From: an uncultured Caballeronia sp.
GTDB lineage: Bacteria > Pseudomonadota > Gammaproteobacteria > Burkholderiales > Burkholderiaceae
Length of the DNA stretch: 44,714 nucleotides
NCBI GenBank assembly: GCA_940588625.1
Contig: CALNPU010000007.1
Coordinates: 1-44,714 of the forward strand
Reading direction: 5' to 3'
Below the pieces are notes generated by a model. The model saw nothing but the letters and a program-made list of their open reading frames with translations, searched no databases and was not told the DNA's origin. Shown in pieces: positions 17,890 to 27,226 of this stretch; position 1 is the first letter of the stretch; every line of letters starts with the position of its first letter. The translations under genes and the position numbers were made by a program.

Positions 17890-18911
17890 GCTCACGAAAA
17901 AACTCACGACCAGGCGCTCAATACCGGCCGCGACCAGATCGTCGGTGCGGTGATTGGTGGCGTGATCGGCATGGTCGGCTTGTTCGCCATTGCGCTCCTG
18001 CCGCTCGCCGCGCTGGCGGCCTGGCGGCCGACCCTCTGGCTAGCCTGCGTCACGCTCGTCGTCGTTGTGCTAGTTCTGGCAAGCAGCTTGGGCTCACTGT
18101 TCGAACGGCCGATCAACCGCTTGCTCGAAATACTGATCGGCGCGGGCGCGGCGCTCCTTGTCGCGTTCCTGATGCCAAACCGCGCGATCAATATGGCCCA
18201 TGCCGCGCGAGTGAAATCGTCCTCGCGTTGGGCGAACTGATCACGCTGACTCTGCGCAAGCCCAGTGACGTGGACGAAGCCGAACTTCTGCATCGGCGTT
18301 CCGCGGTCGCCGAACAGGTACTCGACGAGGCCATTACCGAAGCGGGCCGCGAGCACATCATCGTGCCGGTGAAGCCCACCCGCGGGAACGTGATCGACAA
18401 GGTCGCGCCCATGCTGACCCGACTGCATCGGGACGCGCTGTTTCTGGGCCAGGCTTTTGCCGGCGATCCCCAACTCGCGGGGCGACTGAGTGTAACCAAC
18501 CGCGATGCGCTGAACGTGACCGCCGACGCGTTCGCGGAGTCTTCAAAAACATTAACCGCCACACTCGATGCCGATCACAGCCATCAGGACGAGAACGTTC
18601 GGCTCGCGCGTGCATCGTTCGAACGACTGAGAACAGCATCGAACAACGCATGTGAAATGATTGAAAAAAACAGCGTCCTGCCTTTCGTGCTAAACTTAAT
18701 AGTCAAGGATCTTGGGGATTTTTATTAATAGTCAAGGATCTTGGGGATTAGTCAAGGATCTTGGGGATTCTTGGGGATTTAATCTTGGGGATTTATCTTG
18801 GGGATTTTTTTCTTGGGGATCTTGGGGAAGAATTTTGGGGAATTTGGGGGATCTTCCCTTCCTTTTGGGGATCTGATTGCGACGGTGGAAGTGCTGGATA
18901 AGCGGGGGTAG
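17890..18911 (+). pseudogene. FUSC-family (aromatic acid exporter-like) membrane protein, truncated, frameshifted and expanded
   Basis: The reading frame starts abruptly with ALNTGRDQIVGAVIGGVIG, without the usual N-terminal helices. Hydrophobic helices follow (LWLACVTLVVVVLVLASSLG, LLEILIGAGAALLVAFLMP). After a shift near 18210 comes the cytoplasmic part (ALGELITLTLRKPSDVDEAE, KVAPMLTRLHRDALFLGQAF). The C-terminus reads VKDLGD at 18704-18719. The continuation DLIATVEVLDKRG-stop is found only at 18870-18911, separated by 153 bases of G-rich repeats that derive from the same coding sequence. So the gene is 5'-truncated, frameshifted, and interrupted by a repeat expansion near its end. Confidence 0.75.
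18701..18872. repeat. G-rich tandem expansion of a short FUSC coding segment
   Basis: Three exact 20-bp copies of AGTCAAGGATCTTGGGGATT lie at 18701-18720, 18730-18749 and 18750-18769. Shorter units follow at irregular spacing. CTTGGGGA occurs eight times between 18711 and 18828, and GGGG tracts continue to 18870, eleven tracts in all. The first copy is ordinary FUSC coding sequence (V-K-D-L-G-D). The coding sequence resumes after the last tract. The extra material is 153 bases. Four tracts at 18815-18850 have loops of 5, 9 and 5 bases and could form a G-quadruplex. Confidence 0.9.
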
Positions 18912-19150
18912 GAAAGGAAAAGGAGCGGGGCACTCCACAGGCGCACCATAGACCAAGCCGGCAAATTGCGCGTCACTGCGCCATGGACAGACCGTCTGTC
19001 AGGCAGCGCTTGCGCGCGGCTCGGAACCGTGCGCCATGTTGCTGCCATTTTGACGCCACCGCGGTTATCTATCATCTGTATCGAACCTGGGTATCGAACG
19101 CCAAAACCATGTCGGTCCTCATCCGTGCTTCAACGGGAATTTGACTCCTC
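18912..19150. other. Spacer upstream of the paoA-like gene
   Basis: No gene is recognised here. It should contain the promoter of the paoABC-type operon, but I could not identify convincing -35 and -10 elements. Confidence 0.4.
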
Positions 19151-19822
19151 ATGAACGACAAGCCTCAGCAACCGGACACTACTGATGATGAACCGGCGAC
19201 GCTCTTCGAGCGCGTGACACGCCGCTCTTTTTTGACACGCGTCGGTGCGGCGGGAGTCGCCGTGAGCACCGGGCAACTCCATTCTCTTGCTCTTGCGGAC
19301 TCCGACGACGCAGGCCAGAACGGTGCGCCAAGCGGGGTCGCGCCGACGGAAAGTGCAACGTTCATGTGCAATTGAACGTCAACGGCAAGCTCCATGAACT
19401 GGATATTGATCCACGCACCACCCTGCTCGATTGCGTGCGCGAACATCTCCGTCTCACCGGCACCAAGAAGGGCTGCGACCACGGCCAGTGCGGCGCGTGC
19501 ACGGTCCATGTTCCATGTGGATGGCAGGCGGGTGAATTCGTGCCTGAGCCTTGCGGCCACTCACGAAGGCGAAGCGATTACCATGATCGAAGGCATTGGA
19601 CGGCCAGGCAACCTGCATCCGATGCAAGCAGCCTTCGTCGAGCATGACGGCTTCCAATGCGGCTACTGCACCTCTGCGATCATGTCCGCCGTGGCGCTGC
19701 TCAACGAGCCCTACGGCCACAGCGACGAGGACGTCAAGGAAGCGATGAGCGGCAATATCTGCCGCTGCGGCGCCTATTCGAACATCGTGTCCGCGATCCA
19801 GCAAGTTCGCCGGAAAGCTTGA
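19151..19822 (+). pseudogene. paoA: PaoA-type 2Fe-2S subunit of periplasmic aldehyde oxidoreductase, frameshifted
   Basis: The N-terminus carries a twin-arginine signal ([13 protein letters not shown], about residues 28-40), as in exported PaoA/YagT. Next comes the plant-type 2Fe-2S domain ([14 protein letters not shown]). The alpha-helical 2Fe-2S domain (GFQCGYCTSAIM, SGNICRCGAYSNI) ends at 19822. Frames change near 19365 and 19515. All cluster cysteines are still encoded, but in different frames. The subunit transfers electrons from molybdenum to FAD in PaoABC, which oxidises aromatic and aliphatic aldehydes. It lies 14 bases before paoB. Confidence 0.85.
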
Positions 19823-19835
19823 GCGGAGCAATCTA

Positions 19836-20852
19836 ATGAAACACTTTCAGCTCAAGCACGCGGCCGATGTCAAACAAGCACTCGACATGGCAATGACGCA
19901 GACCAACGGGGCCGATTTGCAAAGCACACCATCGACACGCTTTCTGGCCGGAGGCACGACACTGCTCGACTTGATGAAGCTCGACGTGGAGCGCCCGACG
20001 CAGGTCATTGACATCCACCGCCTGCCGCTCGATAAGGTCGAAACACTCGACGGCGGTGGCGTCACGATAGGCGCAACGGTGCGCAATGCCGATCTCGCGA
20101 ATCATCCATTGATCAAAACGCACTATCCAGTGCTGTCCCAGGCGCTGCTCTCGGGCACCTCGGCGCAGTTGCGCAACATGGCGACGAGACCTGCTGCAAC
20201 CTGCTGCAACGGACGCGCTGCGTCTACTTCCGCGATACGCAGACACCATGCAACAAGCGCGAACCGGGCAGCGGGTGCTCCGTGATCGGCGGCTTCAACC
20301 GTAATCTCGCCATCCTCGGGACGAGCGACCACTGCATCGCAACCAATCCCTCGGACATGAATGTCGCCATGACGGTGCTCGAGGCGAGCGTCCACACCGG
20401 AGAGTACGCAGACCAGGCGAAGCATCGCCATTGACGACTTTTCTAGTTACCCGGCACTACGCCTGAACATGAAACGTCACTCAATGCAGGCGAACTTATC
20501 ACCCACGTAACGCTCCCCGCGCCGATGCCCGGAAATCGGAGTGTCTATCTGAAGATGCGCGACCGCGCATCGTACGAGTTTGCGTTGGCGTCGGCCGCAG
20601 TCGTCGTGACGGTATCGTCGGGCAGGATCGACCACGTTAGGATCGCGCTGGGCGGTGTGGGCGTGGTGAGGCCATGGCGCTCACGCGAGGCGGAAGCGGC
20701 ACTTCTCGGACGCGCACCCGATGCCACCGCGTTTCGTGCGGCAGCCGAAGCCGCGCTTCAGGCAGCCCGCCCACAAAGCCAGAACGGCTTCAAAGTCGAA
20801 CTGGCGAAGCGCTGCATTCCACGCACTCACGCTTGCCACCCAGGCTGCCTGA
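19836..20852 (+). pseudogene. paoB: PaoB-type FAD subunit, frameshifted
   Basis: The first frame reads MKHFQLKHAADVKQALDMAM, FLAGGTTLLDLMKLDVERP (FAD-binding) and [17 protein letters not shown]. After LRNMAT a 10-bp tandem duplication (CTGCTGCAAC twice, 20191-20210) shifts the frame. The pieces [28 protein letters not shown] (4Fe-4S cysteines characteristic of PaoB), [12 protein letters not shown] and LITHVTLPAPMPGNRSVYLK then follow in other frames. The stop for the expected C-terminus (TLATQAA) is at 20850-20852. The number of shifts rules out a working protein. Confidence 0.85.
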
Positions 20853-20888
20853 CCGCCTGACGCGACGACGCGTGGCGCGGAGAACACT

Positions 20889-22896
20889 ATGCAACTAGCT
20901 ACAAAGAAAGCTCAGCCATTTATTGGCGGCGACTTTTGCGGAATCGACGGCCTGCTCAAGGTAAGCAGCCTCGCGACGTATACATCGGATTTCATTTTGC
21001 CCGGGATGCTCTACGCTGTGCCCGTTTGCGCGACGATCGGCAAGGGACGCGTGATGTGGCTCGATACGCTGCTGCCGCGAAAATACCCGGCGTGAAAGCG
21101 GTCTTCACACGCGAGAACATCGGCAAGTTCTATCGTGTCAGCTTCGCATCAGATGCGAGGATCGACGAAAAGCGCCCGCCGTTTGAGGATGACACCGTCT
21201 ACTATTACGGCCAGTAATTGCCGTGGTGGTTGCCAATACCTTCGAGCAGGCAACCGCGGCGTCCGCTGCGGTGAAGGTAAGCTATTCGACGAGCCAGCCC
21301 GATGTGCGCACGGAGATGTCGGCGGAAAACACGTCTTCTGTCGATACGCAGCGAGGCGACGTTGACACCGCCTTCGCCAATGCGCCTGATGCGCTCAAGC
21401 TTGATCAGACCTACACCACTCCGATCAAAACGCACAACCTGATCGAACTGCACGCGACTGTCGCCGCATTCGATGATAAAAATTATACTTTTTACGAAAC
21501 ATCTCAGTCGATTGTCAACCAGCGGCAAGTTATGGCGCTGATGCTCGGCGTGCCGGAAGATCGGGTGCGTGTGATCATGAAATACCTTGGCTCCGGGTTT
21601 GGCGGCAAGCTGTTTCCATGGTCACATTCGTTGCTCGCCGGCGCTGCGGCGCGCAATCTGCAGCGCCCCGTCAAGCTTGTGGTGACCCGCGAGATGATGT
21701 TTCATAAGTGGGCCACTGTACCAGCACGCAACAGCGCATGCGTTTGTCGACAACGCCCGATGGGCGTTTCACCTCGTTTCAGCAAGACTATGTCTATCAG
21801 GCGGCTCGCCAGGAAATGCGCAAGGAGAACTGCGGAGAGACCGGGCTACCTGTACAGTTCGCCTAACCTCCGAGCGACTGCCGCTTTCGCGCGCCGGGAC
21901 ATCGCCCCGAGCACGTCCATGCGCGGCCCAGGTGCGGTCCCGGTCTGTTCGCAATCGAGTCGACTGTTGACGAACTGGCCGTCAAGCTCAACGTCGATCC
22001 GATCCACTTGCGGCTGATCAACGAGCCCGCCATGGACGAAAACCAGAACGTACCGTTCTGGTCGAGTCACTTCAAGGAGTGCCTGACGCTCGGCGCTGAT
22101 AGGTTCGGCTGGTCGAACCGTACCGCTGCTGTCGGCTCGATGCGGCGCGATGGCCTGATGGTCGGTTGGGGTGCCGCAGCGGGGTCGTGGGCCGCGAGAC
22201 GATTGCCAGCGGAAGTGATCGTCGAACTGCATGGCGACGGGACCGCTCGCTAGCGACGGCGACGCAGGATATCGGCACGGGCACCTACACCATTCTGGCC
22301 CAGATGGTCGCCAATCTGACCGGAATCGCGCTCAACAAGATTTCCGATAATCGGCGATACACGATTGCCGTCGGGACCGTTGTCCGGTGGCTCGATGGTG
22401 ACCGCGCTGGTTCCAGCCGTGACGCAGGCCACCCAGGCTGTCGTTCAGCAGCTTCTTGCGACTGCCGCCGGGGCGGACAATTCGCCGTTTAAGGGGCAGC
22501 CGGTGGACACGCTTGGTTTCGAACAAGGCATGGTCTATCACAAAGGGACCTCGCCCGGAGCAAGCGTGCCATTTGAACGAATTCTGGTGCCTGCGCAGAT
22601 CAGCATCCTGCTGGGCAGAGGTCGTTCCGGTGCAAGCCAGGCAGATGCCGATGCGGCCAAAGTATTGATCCATTCGTATTGCGCGCATTTTCTCGAGGTC
22701 ACATGGCAGCCGGAAACCGCACGGTTACGTGTGAGCCGGGTTGTGAGCGTGATCGACGGAGGCAAGATCATCAGTGCGCGTACGGGTCTGAACCAGATCG
22801 AAGGGGCGATCGTGATAGGCGTTGGCATGGCGCTGTTCGAGGAGACGCACTACGACTCACGTTCGGGCGCGCCGCTGAACCGCAACCTCGCCCAGC
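20889..22896 (+). pseudogene. paoC: PaoC-type molybdopterin (MCD) subunit, frameshifted and lacking its 3' end
   Basis: Large stretches survive: IPGVKAVFTRENIGKFYRVS, YYYGQ followed by a stop caused by a lost base near 21215, then IAVVVANTFEQATAA in a new frame, KYLGSGFGGKLFPWS (cofactor region), ELAVKLNVDPIHLRLINEP, ATQDIGTGTYTILAQMVANL and ARTGLNQIEGAIVIGVGMAL. The sequence ends after LNRNLA at about 22896. The last ~90 residues, which include the active-site Glu of xanthine-oxidase-type enzymes, are absent. What follows is the end of an opposing gene, so a deletion removed the tail. Confidence 0.85.
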
Positions 22897-22916
22897 GTAA
22901 ACGCCGTATCAGGCTA

Positions 22917-23468
22917 TTACATCGGCGGCGCAACGCCATCCTTCTTAACCACTACGACTACGCGCGAAGCCGCAAATTCGGTTCCACTCACCGGCGTCGC
23001 GACGATAAACACCTTCTGCCCGCGACCAGGTCCGTGCGCGCAGCCGACGCGAACGTCACCACAGGCACGCCATCCGGCACCGTCACCGTGTTGCTGCCGC
23101 CCTTGTACGACAGCTTCAGATCACGCCCGCTCGTGCCGTGCCCGTCACGACCTGGTCGACATTCGCGTTCGTCATCTTGCCGTCGGTACCCGTGGTCGCT
23201 GCCGTGCCGATGAACGAACCCGGCTTGATGTCGGAGAGCTTGATGTTCTTCACCGCGGTGACCGATGTGTCCTGCTTCATGTCGATCGTCACGGTGTCGC
23301 CGCTGCGACGATGCACGGTCAGCGTATAACCGGACAACGGACAATATCGCCACGAATACGCGAGGGTTTAGCCGCCGGCGCCTGGGCAAACGCAACGCCG
23401 GCAAACGCGAGCGCAGCAACCGATACACCGAGTTCCAAACGCAATGAAGTGGATGACGCAATAGACAT
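22917..23468 (-). pseudogene. Exported DUF5666-like protein next to molybdoenzyme genes, frameshifted
   Basis: The minus strand starts at an ATG at 23468 with a signal peptide (LELGVSVAALAFAGVAFAQ). Two other frames then give LSGYTLTVHRRSGDTVTID, IKLSDIKPGSFIGTAATTG and LKLSYKGGSNTVTVPDG. The first frame's end is VVVKKDGVAPPM-stop at 22917. The repeated small beta-barrel pattern resembles DUF5666 domains. There are two frameshifts (about 23335 and 23125). It is the third gene of a leftward set with a YedY-like enzyme and a b-type cytochrome. Function unknown; family assignment tentative. Confidence 0.6.
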
Positions 23469-23503
23469 GGAAGCTCCAGTTTTAGTATTTGACGCGAGAA
23501 AAT

Positions 23504-24286
23504 TCAGGCACCACCGAACCAGTTGTAACCCTGGTTCTCCCAGTAACCGCCGGGATATTCATTCGTCACGGTGATTGTAACGATGTGCTTCGGGTTCTTG
23601 TAGCCGAGCTTGGTCGGCATGCGCAGCTTCATCGGGAAGCCGCCTTACTTTGGCGGCAGGACCTGGCCGTCGTACGTCAGCGTCAGGAGTGTCTGGGCAT
23701 GCAGCGCGGTCGGCATGTCGATGCTGGCTAAATAGTTATCCGCGCAATGAAACGCCACGTATTTGGCCGTGGTGTCGGCGCCGGAGCGCTTGAGGAAGTC
23801 AGCAAAACGCACCCTGTCCCACTTGCCGATCGCGCTCCATCCTTCAATGCAGATGTGCCGCGTCACCTGGCTTTCCTGCGGCAACGCCCGCAGCTCTTCA
23901 AGGGTCCAGACGTTCTTGCCCTTCACCAATCCACCAACCGGCAACTTGTAAGTAGCGGCGTCGACGAGCGGTACATCGTCGATGTCGTAGAACGCGTTGA
24001 ACGGGAACGGCCGCGTGATCATCGACTCGGGATAGGTCGGCGCGAGCTTGTTCGGATCGAATAGGAAGGCCTGTGCTTCGTCGTTGAAACGCGACATGGT
24101 CCACACGGTGTTCACGGATTTATCGCCGGAGATATTGCAGCCCGACAACATCATGAGACCGCCAAGCGACAAAATCCGTTTGCCGAAAAGACGCCGCGCA
24201 GGCGCCTTCAGTTCATTGCGCGCATCTTTGAGGATGTTGTCGACATCGAGCTTCGACGCAATCAATTCGCTCTTCCTGTTCAGCAT
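23504..24286 (-). pseudogene. YedY/SuoX-fold molybdopterin oxidoreductase with a premature stop
   Basis: The main frame (213 residues from 24286) has an export/lipoprotein-like segment RILSLGGLMMLSGCN, then PLVDAATYKLPVGGLVKG and HICIEGWSAIGKWDRVRFA. That last stretch contains the Mo-ligand Cys of the sulfite-oxidase fold. After YDGQVLPPK a TAA at 23645-23647 interrupts. The same frame continues with GFPMKLRMPTKLGYKNPKHI and ends YNWFGGA at 23504. So a single nonsense change removes about 45 residues of the C-terminus, including conserved cofactor contacts. It starts 3 bases after the cytochrome gene. Confidence 0.8.
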
Positions 24287-24289
24287 GGT

Positions 24290-24876
24290 TCAGCGGCCCC
24301 GGATCATCAGCAACAACGACGAGCGTGGAGCGAGCGCGACCATCACCACGTGCAACACGAAAAACGCCACCAGGAAACTCATAACGAAGAAGTGGACCAC
24401 GCGGGCGTTGTCGTAACCGCCCATGAGGTCGCGCAGCCATGGAAATTGCACCGAATTCCAGACCGCAAGACCCGACAGGATGACCCATCACAATGTCCAA
24501 CGCAGCCTTCTGCAAAGCGTTGTAGTACGTGAGATCGTCATACTTGAGCTTGCCGGTCAGCGCGGCACGCAGATCGCCGAACAGGCTTTTGACGCTGAGC
24601 GGAAACAGCTTGCGGCTAAACCGTCGGGAGATAATGTTCAGCCCCACGGGAAGTTCGCGACCAGCACCCACATGGCCGCGAAGTGCCACAGCAACGCGCC
24701 GCCCAGCCATCCGCCCAACGTAATGCTTGAAGAAAAACCAGCAAAGGGAAAATCGGCGAAGCGTTATAGACCTGCCAGCCGCTCGTCACCATCACCACCA
24801 CCGCCAGCGCGTTGATCCAGTGCGTGATTCGAACCCAGCCGGGCTGGGCTATGACATGAGTCGAAGATGAATTCAA
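24290..24876 (-). pseudogene. Cytochrome b561-like membrane partner of the molybdoenzyme, frameshifted
   Basis: WVRITHWINALAVVVMVTSG gives the first heme-ligand His and a transmembrane helix. Other frames give VLVANFPVGLNIISRRFSR, LKYDDLTYYNALQKAALDIV and a C-terminal helix. The end LMIRGR-stop is at 24290. A TTG start at 24876 after GAGG is the best candidate. Frames shift near 24735, 24680 and 24495. Such proteins pass electrons between quinones and a periplasmic molybdoenzyme. With the next gene also broken, the pair is lost. Confidence 0.78.
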
Positions 24877-24968
24877 GCTCGCCTCGTGATGGGATGGATC
24901 GAACGGGGTGCAAAGAATACTGTGACTCGAAGACTCAGGGAGACTTGATGGGCACCTGACCACGCTGC

Positions 24969-24998
24969 AAGATGCCAAGGCACGATCCTTGGCATCTT
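24969..24998. repeat. 12-bp perfect inverted repeat with 6-base loop
   Basis: AAGATGCCAAGG and CCTTGGCATCTT flank CACGAT. There is no T-run on either side, so it is not a classic terminator. It sits between divergent promoters and could be an operator or a structured 5' leader. Confidence 0.6.
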
Positions 24999-25037
24999 AT
25001 CTTAGCTACCGCACGCTGATCGGCGCATGACGCGTTA

Positions 25038-25053
25038 ATGACTTTTTTGTCAT
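25038..25053. promoter_or_regulatory. CusR/CopR-type response-regulator box
   Basis: ATGAC-TTTTTT-GTCAT has the same arms and 6-base spacing as the half-sites of the CusR/CopR box (core ATGAC-N6-GTCAT, as I recall it). It lies 70 bases before the response regulator and 160 bases upstream of the divergent cytochrome b561 gene. Its likely role was control of both directions. The regulator itself is now broken. Confidence 0.5.
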
Positions 25054-25122
25054 CTTTTCCGCGCGTCGAGGCAGGCGGATAGAATGGGCATTATTTATCG
25101 CGCAAAGCGAAGCACCCCCAGT

Positions 25123-25804
25123 ATGACCATCCTGGTTATAGAAGACGATCACAAGACCGGTGACTATCTGAAGAAGGGACTCACCGAGTCCGTGTATCAA
25201 GTCGACCTGATCCGCAACGGCGCCGACGGTCTGCATCAGGCGCTGGCGCATCCCTACGAGCTGATCGTGCTCGATGTCATGCTGCTCGGCCATCGACGGA
25301 TGGCAGATCATGCAGGCGTTGCGTGCGAAACGCGACCTGCCGGTCATCTTCCTGAGCGCGCGCGATCACGTCCGGGACCGTATTCACGGTCTTGAACTGG
25401 GCGCGGACGATTACCTCGTCAAGCCCTTCTCGTTCACCGAACTCGTGCTGAGCATCCGCACGTTGCTGCGGCGCGGCATAATACGCGAGTCGGATGTATT
25501 CCAGGTCGCGGATCTTCACGTTGATGTCCTGCGCCGCCGCGTGACGCGCCAAGGCACGGACATCGCGCTGACGAACAAGGAATTCGCGTTGCTCCACCTC
25601 TTCTGCAAGCGGCAGGGCGAAGCGTTGTCGCGGACCTTGATTGCATCGGAAGTGTGGGACATGAATTTCGACAGCGATACCAACATAGTCGATGTCGCCG
25701 TCAAAGGCCTGCGCGCGAAACTCGGTCAACCCTTCGATATCAAGCTGATCCACACAGTGCGCAGCATCGGTTATTCGTTCGGTGCATCCGGGGACTCGCA
25801 TTGA
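25123..25804 (+). pseudogene. OmpR-family response regulator (CopR/HprR/IrlR-like), one frameshift
   Basis: The receiver domain begins MTILVIEDDHKTGDYLKKGL and contains the phospho-acceptor Asp in LIVLDVML. One base is lost or gained near 25287. The frame with [35 protein letters not shown] and the winged-helix domain ([33 protein letters not shown]) then runs to 25804. With the shift, translation stops soon after the Asp. Overlapping stop/start bases link it to the sensor kinase. Similar pairs sense copper or reactive chlorine or oxygen species. Confidence 0.85.
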
Positions 25805-27226
25805 GTCCACTATGGCGTTCGCGTTCGCTGGTCGTACACATCACGTGCCTGTTCGCGCTGATCGATCGTATGCGTGGTGGTCAGCATGGTTGGCGCGTCA
25901 CTGTATCACGCGACCAGCGCCACGCTGTCCACGCTCGCCGACTATCAGTTGATCGGGCGCATCGAACACTTTCGCTCGCTGCTGCACGACCTCTACATAA
26001 TCAAGGAAATCGAAGCATGGCCCAAGCTGTTCGAGACCATGCTCGGCGACAGTCAGGACGTGATTATTTTCCGGCGCCCCGGCCTCGCGCCGTTCATCGC
26101 GTGAACCCGGAAAACATGCCGTTGCCGCCGCTCGTCCCGGTGCCCGTGCAACGCGCCGTCAACCTCAGCGCACTCTATGAAGGCTCGCGCCGGGACGGCG
26201 TGCGTATGCGCTGGGTCGCAGCTCAAGCGCAGGTAGGCGACAGCGGCCAAGTCATCGAGATCGTCGCCGGCACACGTGATGACGCAAGAAGCGCGGGTTC
26301 TCTCGACGTATCTCGTGCGTGTCTGGATCAACGTGGTGAGTGCGGTGCTGATTACCACGCTGCTCGCATGGTGGGTATCGAGCCGCGGTCTTGCGCCGCG
26401 GCGAAAAATGGTCGACAGGGTCGCCGAGATTACGCCCAACACCCTGTCCGCAAGACTCGATATCAAGAACACACCCACCGAACTGCAAAGGCTCGCGATA
26501 TCGTTAACGCCATGCTCGACCGCCTGGTGACCGGTTATGAACGGCTGCTGCAGTTCTCCGCGAATCTCGCGCACGAGGTACGCACGCCTATCGGCGTGCT
26601 GATCGGACAGACGCAGGTCATGCTCGCGGCATACCCGCAGCGAGAGCGAATACAAGAGCGTGCTGGATTCGAATCTGGAGGAGCTTGAGCGGCTTGGGCG
26701 CATTGCGCAGAACATCCTGTTTCTCGCGCAGGCGGATCACGAGCGGCAGGACATAGAACGCGCGCCGCTGAACATTCGCGAGCAACTGGAAACCATTGCG
26801 ACGTACTTCGAAGGACTCGCCGACGAACGCAATCTCGGTTTCCAGGTACAGGCTGAAGGCGAGATGTTCGCTAACGCGATCATGTCCCAGCGCGCAATCA
26901 GCAACGTGGTGCGCTATGCCGAAGCCGGTACCACGATCTGGCTAACCGGCAGCGAGGACGCGCAGGGCGCGCGGGGTGCAGTTATCGTGATCGGCAATCA
27001 GGGCAGGCCGGTCGCACCCGACGACCTCGCGCGCCTGTTCGACCGGTTCTATCGCGGCGATGCAGCCCGCAGCGAGTTCACGGAATCGAGCGGTCTGGGG
27101 TTGTCCATCGTGCAGGCGATCATGCGGCTGCACGGCGGGTCGGCGTCGGCGAGTTGTTCGGCGGACGGCTGGATCGAGTTCACGCTCCGGTTCGCCGCCG
27201 CGCCTACTCCGCCACGCCAACCCTGA
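25801..27226 (+). pseudogene. Sensor histidine kinase (CopS/CusS-like), several frameshifts
   Basis: It probably starts at TTG 25801, overlapping the regulator's TGA. Pieces in order: LWRSRSLVVHITCLFALI (helix 1), ATLSTLADYQLIGRIEHF (periplasmic sensor), WINVVSAVLITTLLAWWVSS (helix 2), a HAMP-like linker, FSANLAHEVRTPIGVLIGQ with the phospho-accepting His, and LLSIVQAIM-like G-boxes (SSGLGLSIVQAIMRLHGG). Shifts occur near 25875, 26105, 26275, 26500 and 26640. Its last 23 bases overlap the end of the opposing oxidoreductase pseudogene. Confidence 0.85.

Noticed and set aside
18701..18870. CRISPR array or site-specific recombination repeats
   Set aside because: Repeat units vary in length and touch each other without unique spacers. 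They derive from local coding sequence, so tandem expansion explains them better.
18732..19075. Leftward Pro/Gln/Lys-rich open frames across the G-rich tract, with repeated NPQ/PQD units
   Set aside because: The repeats simply reflect the GATCTTGGGGAT expansion read in reverse. There is no start context, and the parent FUSC coding strand explains the origin.
24969..24998. Rho-independent terminator
   Set aside because: The stem is good but neither side has a T-run, and both flanking genes point away from it.
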